Under the pieces are notes generated by a model. That model was not told the origin of the DNA. It made no database searches and saw only the letters and a list, made by a program, of their open reading frames with translations. DNA of 64,000 nucleotides from contig NC_060207.1 in NCBI RefSeq assembly GCF_021130785.1, positions 6,151,001 through 6,215,000 on the forward strand, read 5' to 3'. The DNA is from Homalodisca vitripennis. Its lineage: Eukaryota; Arthropoda; Insecta; Hemiptera; Cicadellidae. Shown piece after piece: positions 43,960-55,989 of this stretch. A program made the translations under genes and the position numbers. Numbering within the stretch: the stretch's first letter is position 1; each line of letters opens with the position of its first letter.

Positions 43960-45365
43960 AGTGAATGTACACAGTGTTTGTACCCAGATTGATCGCATCT
44001 ACCTGTCGGCCCAAAACTACACAAGTACATCTCAACCTGACGTATATAAACCCGATAAAAACCGTGCCCTCCTCCACGATAAGTGTTGTTCTAAGATTAC
44101 AGTTATCTTCTTGACTGATGGCAGCGTTGGTTATGGGACGGCGCGTGATTGAAAGTCGTCTATCAACGTAACGACACTCAGTGTCGGCCAACACTAACAG
44201 GTACATCTCAACCTGTTGTATAAACCCGATAAAACCGTGCCCTCCTCCACGATAAGTGTTCTAGCGATTACAGTTATCTTCTTGACTGATGGCAGCGTTG
44301 TTATGGACGGTGCGTGATTGAAACTCGTCCTCACGTAACGACACTCAGTGTCGGTCAACACTACACAGGTACATCTCAACCTGACATATATAAACCCGAT
44401 AAAACCGTGCCCTCCTCCACGATAAGTGTTCTAGCGATTACAGTTATCTTCTTGACTGATGGCAGCGTTGTTGTGGACGGTGCGTGATTGAAACTCGTCC
44501 TCACGTAACGACACTCAGTGTCGGCCAACACTACACAGGTACATCTCAACCTGACATATATAAACCCGATAAAAACCGTGCCCTCCTCCACGATAAGTGT
44601 TCTAGCGATTACAGTTATCTTCTTGACTGATGGCAGCGTTGTTGTGGACGGTGCGTGATTGAAACTCGTCCTCACGTAACGACACTCTGTGTCGGCCAAC
44701 ACTAGACAGGTACATCTCAACCTGTTGTATAAACCCGATAAAACCGTGCCCTCCTCCACGATAAGTGTTCTAGCGATTACAGTTATCTTCTTGACTGATG
44801 GCAGCGTTGTTGTGGACGGCGCGTGATTGAAACTCGTCCTCACGTAACGACACTCTGTGTCGGCCAACACTACACAGGTACATCTCAACCTGACATATAT
44901 AAACCCGATAAAACCGTGCCCTCCTCCACGATAAGTGTTCTAGCGATTACAGTTATCTTCTTGACTGATGGCAGCGTTGTTGTGGACGGCGCGTGATTGA
45001 AACTCGTCCTCACGTAACGACACTCTGTGTCGGCCAACACTACACAGGTACATCTCAACCTGACATATATAAACCCGATAAAACCGTGCCCTCCTCCACG
45101 ATAAGTGTTCTAGCGATTACAGTTATCTTCTTGACTGATGGCAGCGTTGTTGTGGACGGCGCGTGATTGAAACTCGTCCTCACGTAACGACACTCTGTGT
45201 CGGCCACCACTAGACAGGTACATCTCAACCTGACATATATAAACCCGATAAAACCGTGCCCTCCTCCACGATAAGTGTTCTAGCGATTACAGTTATCTTC
45301 TTGACTGATGGCAGCGTGGTGTTGACGGCGCGTGATTGTAACTCGTCCCCACGTAGAGTCACTCG
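43960..45365. repeat. Satellite array, about 170-bp unit, 8 copies
   Basis: CCGTGCCCTCCTCCACGATA starts at 44,062, 44,235, 44,405, 44,576, 44,744, 44,914, 45,084 and 45,254 (periods 168-173, mostly 170 bp). Most units carry a TATA-like ACATATATAAACCCGATAAA, followed by a GC-rich part. Copies 2 and 5 instead share a short TTGTATAAACC variant. The first and last units are more diverged. Minus-strand open frames across it are repeat artefacts. Confidence 0.95.
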
Positions 45366-45659
45366 ACTGTGAAACTCGTCACGATGAGCTGAAGATATCC
45401 AGGCGTTAAACGAAATGTGGCTTCTTGAAATTTGTTTGTAGTTGCTGATACCTAATAGTTCGTTCCTTCCAAATTCCTAAAAATAGATAATTAGTTTATT
45501 AAAAAACAGATATCTAATTTTTTTATCCCGTACTCATCTAAAAAGTAATTTGTATGAACTCGGTGTTAGATTAAAAAGCACTAAATGACTGAATATCGTA
45601 TAAGAGTATTTGTTTAGGTTTATGTATGATAAAACATTACTTAATTAACTGAGTGTTAG
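45366..45659. other. AT-rich non-coding DNA
   Basis: No gene recognised. Confidence 0.3.
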
Positions 45660-45900
45660 CGAAGGAGGTGGACAACTTTAATTTCTTTCCGTCTACCTAA
45701 CGTTTGTCTGTCTGGCCACACGATGTCTCGAAACAATCTAATATGGCTTAACACTAGTAAAGTTTTCATTTTATACACACAGCATTGAGTACGATAATGT
45801 TGCATGTCATCTAAGGGATTCGGCTGGACATCATTAAAAATGTGTATACCGGTCTTATGGGTAACAATGATGGCAACTGAAAATTGTGTGATAAATAAAC
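45660..45900 (-). repeat. Dispersed repeat family A, copy 3
   Basis: On the minus strand: CAGTTGCCATCATTGTTACCC, then ATGTCCAGCCGAATCC, then AACATTATCGTACTCAATG, ending in GGCCAGACAGACAAACG. Confidence 0.6.
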
Positions 45901-46258
45901 TTTTAATATTACTGAGTAAAGTTATATGACATTTCAACAAAAAGCATGGTAGTACAATGTAACTGAATATAATGAGTAATTAATTAGTAATATTAGTATT
46001 AATTTTGCATGCAACCTTAGCGTCGCCTTCGCCTGTTACGCGACCTGTATGGCGTACTCCATATACACATTCAAGTTACATTATTTATGGAACGTCTATA
46101 GACTGTTCTCGCTAATAAATAATAATGTTCTCGCTAACAGTGTTCTGTCCTTACGCTTAAGAAATTATAAATCATTACATTCAGAATAATGTGAAAGTTT
46201 CACTAAAGTAAATGTGTACTTTTTACTATAATGCACTTGAGACACTTTACTTTCTATA

Positions 46259-46483
46259 ATGGAACAACAAAATGTATCTGGACTCCAGGTCCAGGAAGCA
46301 GAAAGAGCTTTGCTGGGAGTACTCATTACATCCGCAATCCTTTGTATTGTGTTCTTTGTGGTTTTCCTTTTGACAACATTTGTTTATGTCACAATACAAC
46401 CATTCATTGGCTTTGCTCTGATTGGTCATTCCTTGATAAACCTTTGTATTCTGTTTTCTTTTGACAGTTTTACTATCAAATGA
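46259..46483 (+). CDS. Unidentified 74-residue hydrophobic open frame
   Basis: The frame has a polar N-terminus (MEQQNVSGLQVQEAERA) and two strongly hydrophobic segments, about residues 19-44 and 47-68, separated by a Pro. It ends in TGA and is followed by ATTAAATAAAATA, a possible polyadenylation signal. It could be a small membrane protein, or a terminal exon with the last two helices of a longer membrane protein. No family recognised; chance is possible in AT-rich DNA. Confidence 0.25.
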   Translation: MEQQNVSGLQVQEAERALLGVLITSAILCIVFFVVFLLTTFVYVTIQPFIGFALIGHSLINLCILFSFDSFTIK

Positions 46484-46619
46484 TATTTTGATTATTAAAT
46501 AAAATAATAGCTCAGGCTGTCGTGTATTCATTCTTTAGAGGAAAAATGTAAAATAGGTTCCTTATTATGGATTCATTACATTTAATTTAGAAATATCATG
46601 ACACTAATACACAACGTGC

Positions 46620-46770
46620 CTCATGACGGACAGCGCTCAGGTTGCATGCAACACTTCAAGTCTATGGCTCAATTTGTCCTTGACATCTTCTAGGGACAGA
46701 TGGAAGAGGATAGATACAGAAAGACGATTTTACATCTCCCAGCAGACAAAAGAGAAATTGTGTTATACTC
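46620..46770 (+). repeat. Dispersed repeat family B, copy 2
   Basis: GCATGCAACACTTCAAGTCTATGGCTCA, then TTCTAGGGACAGATGGAAGAG and ACATCTCCCAGCAGACAAAAG, matching the order at 55,390-55,540. Confidence 0.5.
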
Positions 46771-47079
46771 CTGGAAATTTTTCAATGACGGTCGGAGAAA
46801 TTTCATAGTCGGACATTCACAACCATATTACTCATTATTGAGTTTGTAGAAATGAGGTTTCATGAAACATTGAAAGTCTAAATATAAAATATTTCTCCAG
46901 ATATCTTGCCACATGATACAATCAAGTTATTTTATAAGTTGGGTAACATAGTAGAGTTTAAATAATAAGTGTACACACCAAGCCTGCAGAATGATTATAT
47001 ACGTGCTCGGGTATTTAGGATACATTTGATGATATGTCACTTGTTACAATCCCATACGCTGGTACTAAGTTTGATAAAA

Positions 47080-47290
47080 AATCATTTATTCAGCTATTTT
47101 CACGTTGTCATCATGGTTAACCATAAACATGTAAAATATTCGATAACATTCAGCCAAATTCTACAGAGTAACGAACACTGTCATCCAATCCAGTGTTGCC
47201 TATAGAGAAATGAAGCTTCATGTACACTTTGAGGTCAGCTTATTTTGAGATGTCGTGCGGGCAGTGACAGATAGAAAATAAAAATATCCA
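47080..47290 (+). repeat. Dispersed repeat family A, copy 4
   Basis: CACGTTGTCATCATGGTTAACC, then AACATTCAGCCAAATTC, then CAGTGTTGCCTATAGAGAAATGAAG and TGCGGGCAGTGACAGATAG. Confidence 0.6.
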
Positions 47291-50200
47291 GCCCCTCGAG
47301 TGATCCTTTTCGTTAACAATCAACTATATGTAAGGATAAAATATTTAAAATGTATGCTATATCCATGGCTATATTGATTGGATAATGTTTTATACAACTT
47401 TAAAGTAATGTACATGAACTATTTTCAAGGAATTACTGGCCATTGTTGTCGAGCTACGATTATGTTTTACATAATTTACACTCTTAACTTCTCGGTAAAC
47501 TTTATTTGTGTGAACCTCATAAGCTAAATAAATCTTACTTAAGCGTTATAAATAAATAGTATATAACTATAGTTATAGTATGAGAATTATCATTGCAAGT
47601 CTGGGGGGGGGGGTTATGGCAAATAAATTGTTGTTTAATACGCTTTGGTTTGAGATATGTGATTTCGACTTGGTATGTGTATAGAAGTTTAATTCCTTGC
47701 GACAAGACTAGTATTATAATTATTAGTTGAGATCTTTTAATATTATTAATTAATAATACATTTAAACGGACAGACTTCTAATAATACGTCGAATACAAAA
47801 GCATTTTAAAATATTTATGGTGTAGAACACTTTTTACATATATAATTAATGAATAGTTTACTAAAGTAAGAATTTATTAGGCAGATATATTTTTAAAATA
47901 CTTCTTTCACTCTAGTTTAAATAAAACTAAAAATACATCTCAACTTTCTATTTTGTTTACAAAAACAAGTATTTCTTTAAGAGTCCTTCAAGAGGAAAAA
48001 TATTGGGAACATTCCATTTAATGAACGACATAGAGCTTGATTACGCTTAAAATTTAATATAAGTCCTTGGAAAAGTAAAACTTGACGAAAGCAAACTTTG
48101 GGGCCGCTTTTGTCCAACTTTTAATTGGACATTCAGTACAAACCCATTGCCCGCTAACTGAAAATTAAAGATACATTGACATTATTGAAAACGGTATTTA
48201 CTCTAAAGAGTTAATGTAATAGCGGATAATTCAATTATTAATTATCAATTATTCAATCCGTATTTTTTTATTACATATATTTGTGACATATTTAACGGTT
48301 TCCATAAAAGCGGATTTCACCATAAGGCTAAAGGAAAGGACTCAATTTCGGGATAAAAATAATGCCTCCAATAGTTTATTTAAGAATTTATTTTATTTGC
48401 AGTAAAATAAATATATATTTTAAAATTGAAACACTATAATCTAGCCACATGTTTATAACATGGAGACATAACTTTTTCAAGCTTTTTTTGATAAAAAAAC
48501 GAGTCTTTTATGTATATGTCACAATGTTTATAATTGAAATAGTTAAAAACTGTAATTAAATCTATAAAATACTTTAACTTCGTTTATTAAGGCCATTATT
48601 AAGTGTGTAACGAACCTAGTTCCTCTCACTTAATAATACCTTAAATGAAAAAATTTTCATATTGTGTTAACAAACAATATCCATCTATTATAATATTTAC
48701 AACACATTGAAGTTCCATCGTTCAACCATTTTAACCATGGAGCATGCTGGTTACAATACAACTTAAATAACAATTACAAATATTAATTAATTTCTAACCC
48801 TTAGTTTTTGAAATCGATGTCTGTAGTATTTTAACGGTGCTTGGAGTTGGAATAAACCTGCAAAGGGTCATGTCTGGGACATCTATGTAACCCTGTATGT
48901 TGATCACTATGAAAAGAACGCGAAAGGATGGATCCCTGATTCTAAGGAATGTTAAGTCTGGATGACTAATCTTGTTTAACACTTCTGGAAGATTAATAAA
49001 ATCTTACTAAATTAATTGTATTGATGAATCCCTGTGGATTCTTTTTAAGTGATTATTACTATTACTCAAAACCCATATAACTAGACCTGACATTTAGGGG
49101 AGTTTTCACACTCATCTTATTAGTACGAGCACTAATTCTTGTATTGTTATTAGAACCAAACTAAGACAGAAATACTAGAAATTTAAATAGGAAGGAACAG
49201 GATATAAAATAGGCAGAATTAAAACTAACTATTATAAATTTAAATTTTAACTAAACACACGTTTAAACAATTTAATTAACCCTAACCAGATGTTACATAC
49301 ATGATGTTGCAAACTGTAAGTCTCAAACACCCCTTTTCGCAATGTTCCATGCACGAAAAAATTTAATTTAGGTGAATTAATGAACTCTTTTTTGAGCTTG
49401 AGAAGTGACGGTATATTGAAACAATCTTTTCTTCAAGTAACTGAGTGAACCAAAGTAGAACTGTGCTTTCTGAGTCGACGGGTTTCTCGCCAAATGAGAG
49501 CAAGGCGGTAAACCGATACATTGTCCATGACACCGCCTTTCTCAGATGCTTATAGATGGTTATACTAGTAGTCAGTTAAGAGCTAGATATAAAATTTGAC
49601 TCAAGAATTGTACCTATTAAAATGTCAACACCATTTATGGGAAATTGCCTTCTCCGCAGATAATATTAAAACATAAGGGTTTTACTTGAAGCTAAACAAA
49701 CATTGTACTGTTCCAAAGTCCAACGGTAAATTATACATATTGAGCACCAAAGTGTTACGTTACAGTATTACACAATATTTAAGATATTTTCAAAAGCATA
49801 GAACTTCAAATCTTGCAGAGTAAAATTACTTCGTTGCTACAGGATAACACAAAAATAATAACTTGCTCGGTGTAAATTTAGCCCTGATACGGCCAGAGGT
49901 TCAACGAATAAAAAAAAACTGGGAATATCTTCGAGGCAAATCCAAGAGGTTGATCGATATGAGATTTAGGTGTATTAAGTGAAGGCCGGAAGAGGAAAAC
50001 TAAGAATTGAGATTCCATGATGGTAGCTAGCACGATCCACTGGAAACTAGAAGCTAGGAAGACGTAAAGATCGGAGGATCACGATGGAGAATGATACCAG
50101 TAATAAAAATGGATACCAGGGAGTTTGATCCAGAACAAGAAAATAGTACGAACAGGCTAGGGCTGTAGTTGGCTTACCAACCGAAGTGAGTCATATGTTG

Positions 50201-52101
50201 GGAGCTCTTACAAATCAGGAATGCCAATATACTAAGAATTCTAAATCAAATAGGATATTCTTCGAACATTTCTCTGTCTACTACACTGAAGTTACATGAC
50301 ACATAGTTTTTTGTTTACTGTTGTACACTCTGTTTAAATATTATTTTTTATGATGGAAGGATTGTAAAGAAAGCAGAGGTTTCCGGACATTTGCCATCGT
50401 TCAGTGATACAAAAATATCAGTTACACTACGTTTCGAGATCTCCAATCTGATCTCTTTCTCAGATGGAATTTAAACAAAACCAGAACTACAATCTAGGTT
50501 AAAATAATAGGCAAAATATACCATATGCGCATAGATCAGTACCACAATCATAATGTGTATCAACTCCATGCACACCACTATCTCTAAAATATGTACTTTA
50601 TAAAAACAGATAATTAATTATTAAAAATGAACAAGAAATTCAGAAGAACTGAACAGATACCAATAGTAAATTCCGATAATCACGGCAGAAACAAGATATT
50701 GGAAAAATGGAACGCAAGTGGGCCTTTTCTATTATTGGCTCATTGTAGATGAACGTCTCAAACCCGTACTGTGAGGCTGAATTTGTTTTTTACAAATCAC
50801 TAAACTGTTTAATATTTTAGATTTCTTTGTTAGTTTTCAGAATTGGTAACCAAATAGTGTAAGAAAAACTCATGCCCGAGGAGCTTAAAACGTTTAGCAC
50901 ATACAATAATTAATACACATCATTACTAAACAATGTTGTGGTTGGTACTGAAATACTTATAAGCACGTACACAAAACAGTAGGCTTGATGTACCTCGGTT
51001 TGGGCTGTGTAAGACTACAAAGGTAATTGGCGTACCTAGCCACAGGCGTACAAAGTGCATTAGAAGCGAGGTAATGAACGAATTTAGCGGCAAAGTTTAA
51101 TGGAATTTCCGGCTGGAAACGTTAACGCAACAACTGTGGCTGTGCTACAGTGTTCAGCTGACTGTGGGCTGCCCAGTCATTGTAACAGCAGTTAGACCGG
51201 TTGTATGCCTAACTTGATAACAATATTTACATCTACTGTAAGATTTCTTACAGAAGATAATAATGCGCAGTAATTGGTCCTTAGTTTCTTATCCAAATCA
51301 GTCACTAAAATATTTATAAAGTTTTAAAGCCTAGAAGTTTTATAAATATTGATCGTTAAAAGACCAACATAACAGAACTGAATTTACCAAAAATAAAACT
51401 AAAAATAATTAAATTAACTTGAGGTAGAGTAATTAATTTTTATAAATTATCTGTGTTTATCCAGAACAGTTTATTAGAATTCAAGAAAAGATACAGTTTA
51501 GACAAATTGATGATTAGTAATATTTTAATTAATTTAATTATGTTGATATTTTATATTACATATGCCCCACTAAACCACCCGTATGCAAAAATTGCTAAAA
51601 CATGGAATGGATATTCTATTGTTATTAACTTGAATTCATCTGTATTTTGGCTAATTTGTTCAAATTGAAATTACATTTATTTTTTCACATTTAGCAAGGC
51701 CAAAACCGTGCAAAATTAAACATATGCCACCAACCAAGAATAAATGTTGCTAGTAACAGCTAAACTAAACTCAGTTGAAAGGTACGCGCTAAGGAACATT
51801 TTATTTAATGAGAAAGGTCCTAGTTAAAATATATTGATTCTTTAGTATTTTAATATTTAGTAGTATATTAATACAGATTCCTTATACGATTCTGTCATTT
51901 AGGCGATTTGATGAGGCACTGTAGGCAGGATAAGGTATGTAACAGCGCTGCTGCCCCCACACTGATACAGCTACCCCTTCACCACCTGCGCACTGTGCAT
52001 AGTGCATTGTTGTGGTGTAGCTCCGAGGATTGGACGACGACCAGTCGCAGGTCGTTTTGACAACCTTTCCATATAAATTTGTGCGTTCACATTTTGCCTT
52101 A
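47291..52101. other. Long AT-rich non-coding stretch
   Basis: No coding sequence recognised on either strand. Eleven G in a row at 47,603-47,613. GC-richer patches at 51,000-51,240 and 51,900-52,070 precede the PIF/Harbinger element. The stretch 49,900-50,200 has a purine-rich, possibly retroelement-derived composition that I cannot assign. Confidence 0.4.
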
Positions 52102-53282
52102 GGTTACGGTTACTATGGATGCGAATTCTGACGAAAATCTGTTCTGACGAGTACGTCCGAAACCCTCGTCAGAATAAGGCGGTTACAGTGTGCGCGTTTT
52201 CAGATCTTCTGATAGTCAGTACGTGTCAAAGCCGCCCAGCTAAATGGATGAACTCGATCAACAATATTTTCGATATATTGGAAAATAAGGCGGATGTGAA
52301 AATAATATTAAATAACCAGAATAATTAGAAACAATGTATTTAATTGGTCAAATAAAAATTATTTATTAATTATTACAAAACAATCTCATTAAAAAAAACA
52401 AATTAGATTCACAAAATTATTGAAAATTTGATTGACATAACAGTTAACCCTAGAAATAAAACAACCTTTGTTTGAAAAAAGAATAAATTTCCTTGAAAAA
52501 AAAATAGTTTTACTGAAAAACCCACATTTTACCCACATTCACCCTAAATTGAAATTAGGTTAAATTTAAAAAGTGAAGACGCAAAATAAGTGAAAGTAAA
52601 GTATCAGTAACATTGGAAAAATGTAACTTCCATTTTTTAGTTTAAAGCGGTTGGAGTTAAATTTGAAAAAAAAAACGAAGCAAGGTCCTCGTGTTGAGCT
52701 GTACTCGGTGGAGTTGGTGCTTGTGAACGACGTTCCCAAGTATCACTCGTTGATGAACCACATGGCGAAGAACCATAGTTATGTGGTGGATGGTGGATTG
52801 GCTGGAGTCGATGTTGCCCTCCGAATCCCGACAAAAGATCCTCATCACAAAACACTTGTTGTAGCTTGGTCCTCACAATCATTTTTCTTTCTTCCGGTAT
52901 TTTTGAAAATATGGTAGTAGGCTCATAAGAAAATGTTAGTCTGAATCTTCGTTTCGGGAAGCATTATTTCTCTCCTCATTCCCACAAACATTTGTTCTCG
53001 TACACAAGACCGAGTAATTTATCAATATCCATGGTTAATTTAAGTTAATAACTCTAAAATTCGACGCAAAGGGTGAAACAAGTTGCTGGCCGCACGAAAA
53101 AATCAAACTTGTTTGATCGCTCAAATCGTTCTGACGACTTTTCTGACGCAAAGGTCGCTGCCACACTGTAAACAGTATCAGTAGAAAACAGGCTTTTGTT
53201 TTTTCGGACGACTTTGTACGAACTCGTCAGTGCTCGTCAGAACAGATTTTCGTCAGAATTCGCATCCATAGTAACCGTAGCC
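52102..53282. mobile_element. PIF/Harbinger DNA transposon remnant, 50-bp TIRs, TTA target duplication
   Basis: The left end GGTTACGGTTACTATGGATG... (52,102-52,151) and the right end, read inverted, GGCTACGGTTACTATGGATG... (53,233-53,282) match over 50 bp with one mismatch, and weaker similarity continues inward. TTA flanks both sides (52,099-52,101 and 53,283-53,285). A three-base TTA duplication, ends starting with GG, and an internal MADF-type gene are typical of PIF/Harbinger. No DDE transposase remains in the 1,181 bp, so this is an internally deleted, non-autonomous copy. Confidence 0.88.
52637..53032 (-). pseudogene. MADF-domain gene relic inside the PIF/Harbinger element
   Basis: From ATG at 53,032-53,030 the frame reads MDIDKLLGLVYENKCLWE, the start of a MADF (Myb/SANT-like) domain with its Leu-Val-x-x-x-x-x-x-Leu-Trp spacing, then meets TGA at 52,978-52,976. 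Further down, on the same strand, a second frame (from 52,882) reads MIVRTKLQQVFCDEDLL and then a Ser/His/Pro-rich stretch, resembling the C-terminal part of MADF-BESS proteins. The middle is frameshifted and partly deleted. In autonomous PIF/Harbinger elements this partner protein binds DNA and helps transposase reach the nucleus. Confidence 0.65.
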
Positions 53283-53285
53283 TTA

Positions 53286-55339
53286 GGGTTACAAGCGATC
53301 GGGTTCCAGGAGTTCTTTCCCTTTTTCACAGTTTTGTTGACTTTTGATGTTTAGGAACGCCAAAGCCGTGCTTCATGGCGAGCTCTCTCTTTTTACAGAA
53401 ACATTTGTGCTGCTCAAAAACACATGAGCGGCTCATAGAAGTATTCACGTAGGCTTGTTGAGGATTTAGTAGGTTTGTGACGAATCTACTTGCAGTGATT
53501 ATCAGTAATACTGGACTCATATTACACAAGCCACGGGAGACTGCGGAGGTGACAATCCATCGATCCATTCCTGAAGGTTTCCTCCACTACACCCAGCCGA
53601 AATGCCTCCTCTCCGTAAGTGTGTGTGTCCTACAGAATATCAGAACTACCACTTTTTGATCACATCCAGTACTGGCAGCTATGTACCACATCCGGTTTCC
53701 ACTCATGGGGTAAAGGACGTATTAGCAATACCCCCGGTGGTTATGACGGAGAACATCATTGTTGGTGCTTGAAACATATTTCAGTTATCATATTTACAGG
53801 TGCCTTCTTAGTTGCCTTTGGAACACGTCTTTGGGCAGTGACAACATAGATTTTACGTGCTGATTTTTTTCCGATACCAAGATTGGGTTTAGTGTTAGTA
53901 TGATATTTATAATTGCTAAATGTCCGCATTACAGTTATGATTAGCTTTCTTTTACAGTGAAGTGAACTCACTTTGCAACTTTGAGATGTTTTGAAGTTTG
54001 AGGATGTGCATTTATGATAACGCCTATGTCTATATCGTATGTACAAAGTTGTTTGACAATTTTGATCACGTTTATGTAATAATACATGGTAGAGAATACT
54101 ATTTCAAGTGGATAAGTTTGTAAAAAGTGGGAGTGTAGTGTAGGTCTACATTAGTGGAGACTTAACGATGAACCACTCAAGCTTGGGAAAAACAACTCAT
54201 ACTAAATAATATCAAACAGACATAATGTAGCAAATTTATCATTATTAAATTAAAAAGAAACATCTAAGGTACATACTCTATTTTGTTATTCTATTTTCCT
54301 GTTTTTTTATCCCCATAAGAAACATGAAACCAATAAAAGATACAGCAAATAAATTATGATAAGAAGGAGATTTCCCGGGAGACTCAGGTCATGTGATCAA
54401 CAGGTTCTCCGAACGTCCCTCACACCTCAGTCACAGGCAATTTATAAACAACTTGTCAAGTGAACAGTTGTAAAACTACTGTACTATAATATTTGTGGTA
54501 CCAATTCATTGGGCCTTACCAGAATGGTAATAATAAGAAAACAATCAAACAACATATTTGTCCGACAGTGAAGTGAGCGGAGGCGGTAAAACTTTATATT
54601 ATGTTGTAAAACGTTTTGTTTCGATGAATACTATTAGATAAATATTATATATTAAAATGATCAAGATTCTGTTGTTTTCGTAATTAATAGTAAGTTCATT
54701 CCGTAATGTGATACATTCCATAGACAAAATAAAACGATAAATATTTAATCAAAAACGCTAGAAGTAAACTGCAAATCACCTGGAGAAAATTCCATATTTT
54801 TCCTATCTTCTGATTTGTGGCTTCATGTCACATTAGACATTTTGTAACCACAAGTAACGCTGATATGAACAAAGATCATCACTTTGATAAATTATGTCCG
54901 CTATAAGAAATTCCGGAACTTATTAAAGACAAATACTCACACAATCCTATAATGGACCTACAAACATTAGAAATTAGTGGCTGAAGGGCTAGGTACTCGC
55001 TTGCACGCACGCACGCACATTGACACTCACGAGCACAGACGGTTGGGCGTTGAGACAAATCAGGCATCTATCGTCTACCGTCCAATCAACCAACTAGTGG
55101 ACCGATCAGGTTATTCAATAACTTTTAAACTTACGATTAGGCAAACACTCTGTGATAATTTCATTGTATTATACTATACATACAAATCGCTCTAGGATAA
55201 AATTACAAGTAATAAAAAGCTGGATTTGATTGATAAAGTGCACTACGTAATTAACAGGGCGGAAATACAGCCGGTTGTGATCCCCTGTACTAGTGCCTGT
55301 GAGTGTGAACCCTATCTGGGCTCAGCCGAAATCCCTGAT
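53286..55339. other. Non-coding or unidentified DNA
   Basis: 53,450-53,850 is GC-richer with overlapping short open plus-strand frames. One (53,601-53,775) contains CPTEYQNYHFLITSS and could be an exon relic, but no family is recognised. A CACG-rich simple repeat lies near 55,000. Nothing else supported. Confidence 0.35.
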
Positions 55340-55560
55340 GGCTAATACTACAGGCAGCAGTGCGCGACACAACCTGTTACGTAATAGGCTTCGCTTGTGA
55401 AATTTCAAATCTACAGCTCATTTTAGTGTTGAGATGTTCTGCCGATGGACAGATAGACATACATACAAATATACATTCATACAGAAAAAAAATCTTTACA
55501 TCCTCCCGACAGAGAAAAGAGAAAATATGTCAGCCTCCAATAATTCGTGATATAACCAAT
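55340..55560 (+). repeat. Dispersed repeat family B, copy 3
   Basis: GAAATTTCAAATCTACAGCTCATT, then GAGATGTTCTGCCGATGGACAG and ACATCCTCCCGACAGAGAAAAG, matching copies at 32.6 and 46.6 kb. Confidence 0.5.
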
Positions 55561-55884
55561 CTCCAATAAATAAGTGATAAGCTTCAGTTAGGCTCATTAA
55601 AATTCAATAGTTAGACGTGCAATATCAATAGAACATTTTTGTCCCTGTACAAATAAATTTTCATGCAAAATTAGAAGCGTACAGATGAAAACTTTCTCGA
55701 CATATCCTGCCACGTGATACATTCACATTTTTGATCTTTAAGTTAGGTTGTATAGTAATGTTCAAATAGTAAAGCTTTTGGTGAAGTAAAATAATGTCTT
55801 AATTGACAAGGTGAAGTTAGGGCTAAGAAGCCCTCTTTAACAAGAAGCCCTAACTTTTTTAACAAGAACTAAGAAGCCATTTTT

Positions 55885-55989
55885 AGCCTGGGGACCAACG
55901 GCTTAAAGGTGACTTGCGAACCACCACCAGTGACCGTGCAGGCGGGCTGCTTGCAAGGACAGGATCGCTTAGCGGTCAGCCATCCAAGC
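55885..55989 (-). repeat. 5S rRNA-derived repeat, 5'-truncated copy
   Basis: On the minus strand: CTTGGATGGCTGACCGCTAAGCG (the C box), then CTTGCAAGCAGCCCGCCTGC and CACCTTTAAGCCGTTGGTCC. It matches 42,300-42,405, but the A box and intermediate element are lost. Confidence 0.75.

Noticed and set aside
44194..44888. Long minus-strand frames across the 170-bp satellite
   Set aside because: They follow the repeat unit and break when the unit length changes; composition is that of the repeat.
47603..47613. Runs of 10-11 G here, at 32,296 and at 62,242
   Set aside because: Simple homopolymers; they may be slippage or assembly artefacts and I cannot attach a function.
49900..50250. Possible retroelement C-terminal coding relic
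   Set aside because: Purine-rich wording suggested it, but every frame has several stops and no motif is recognisable.
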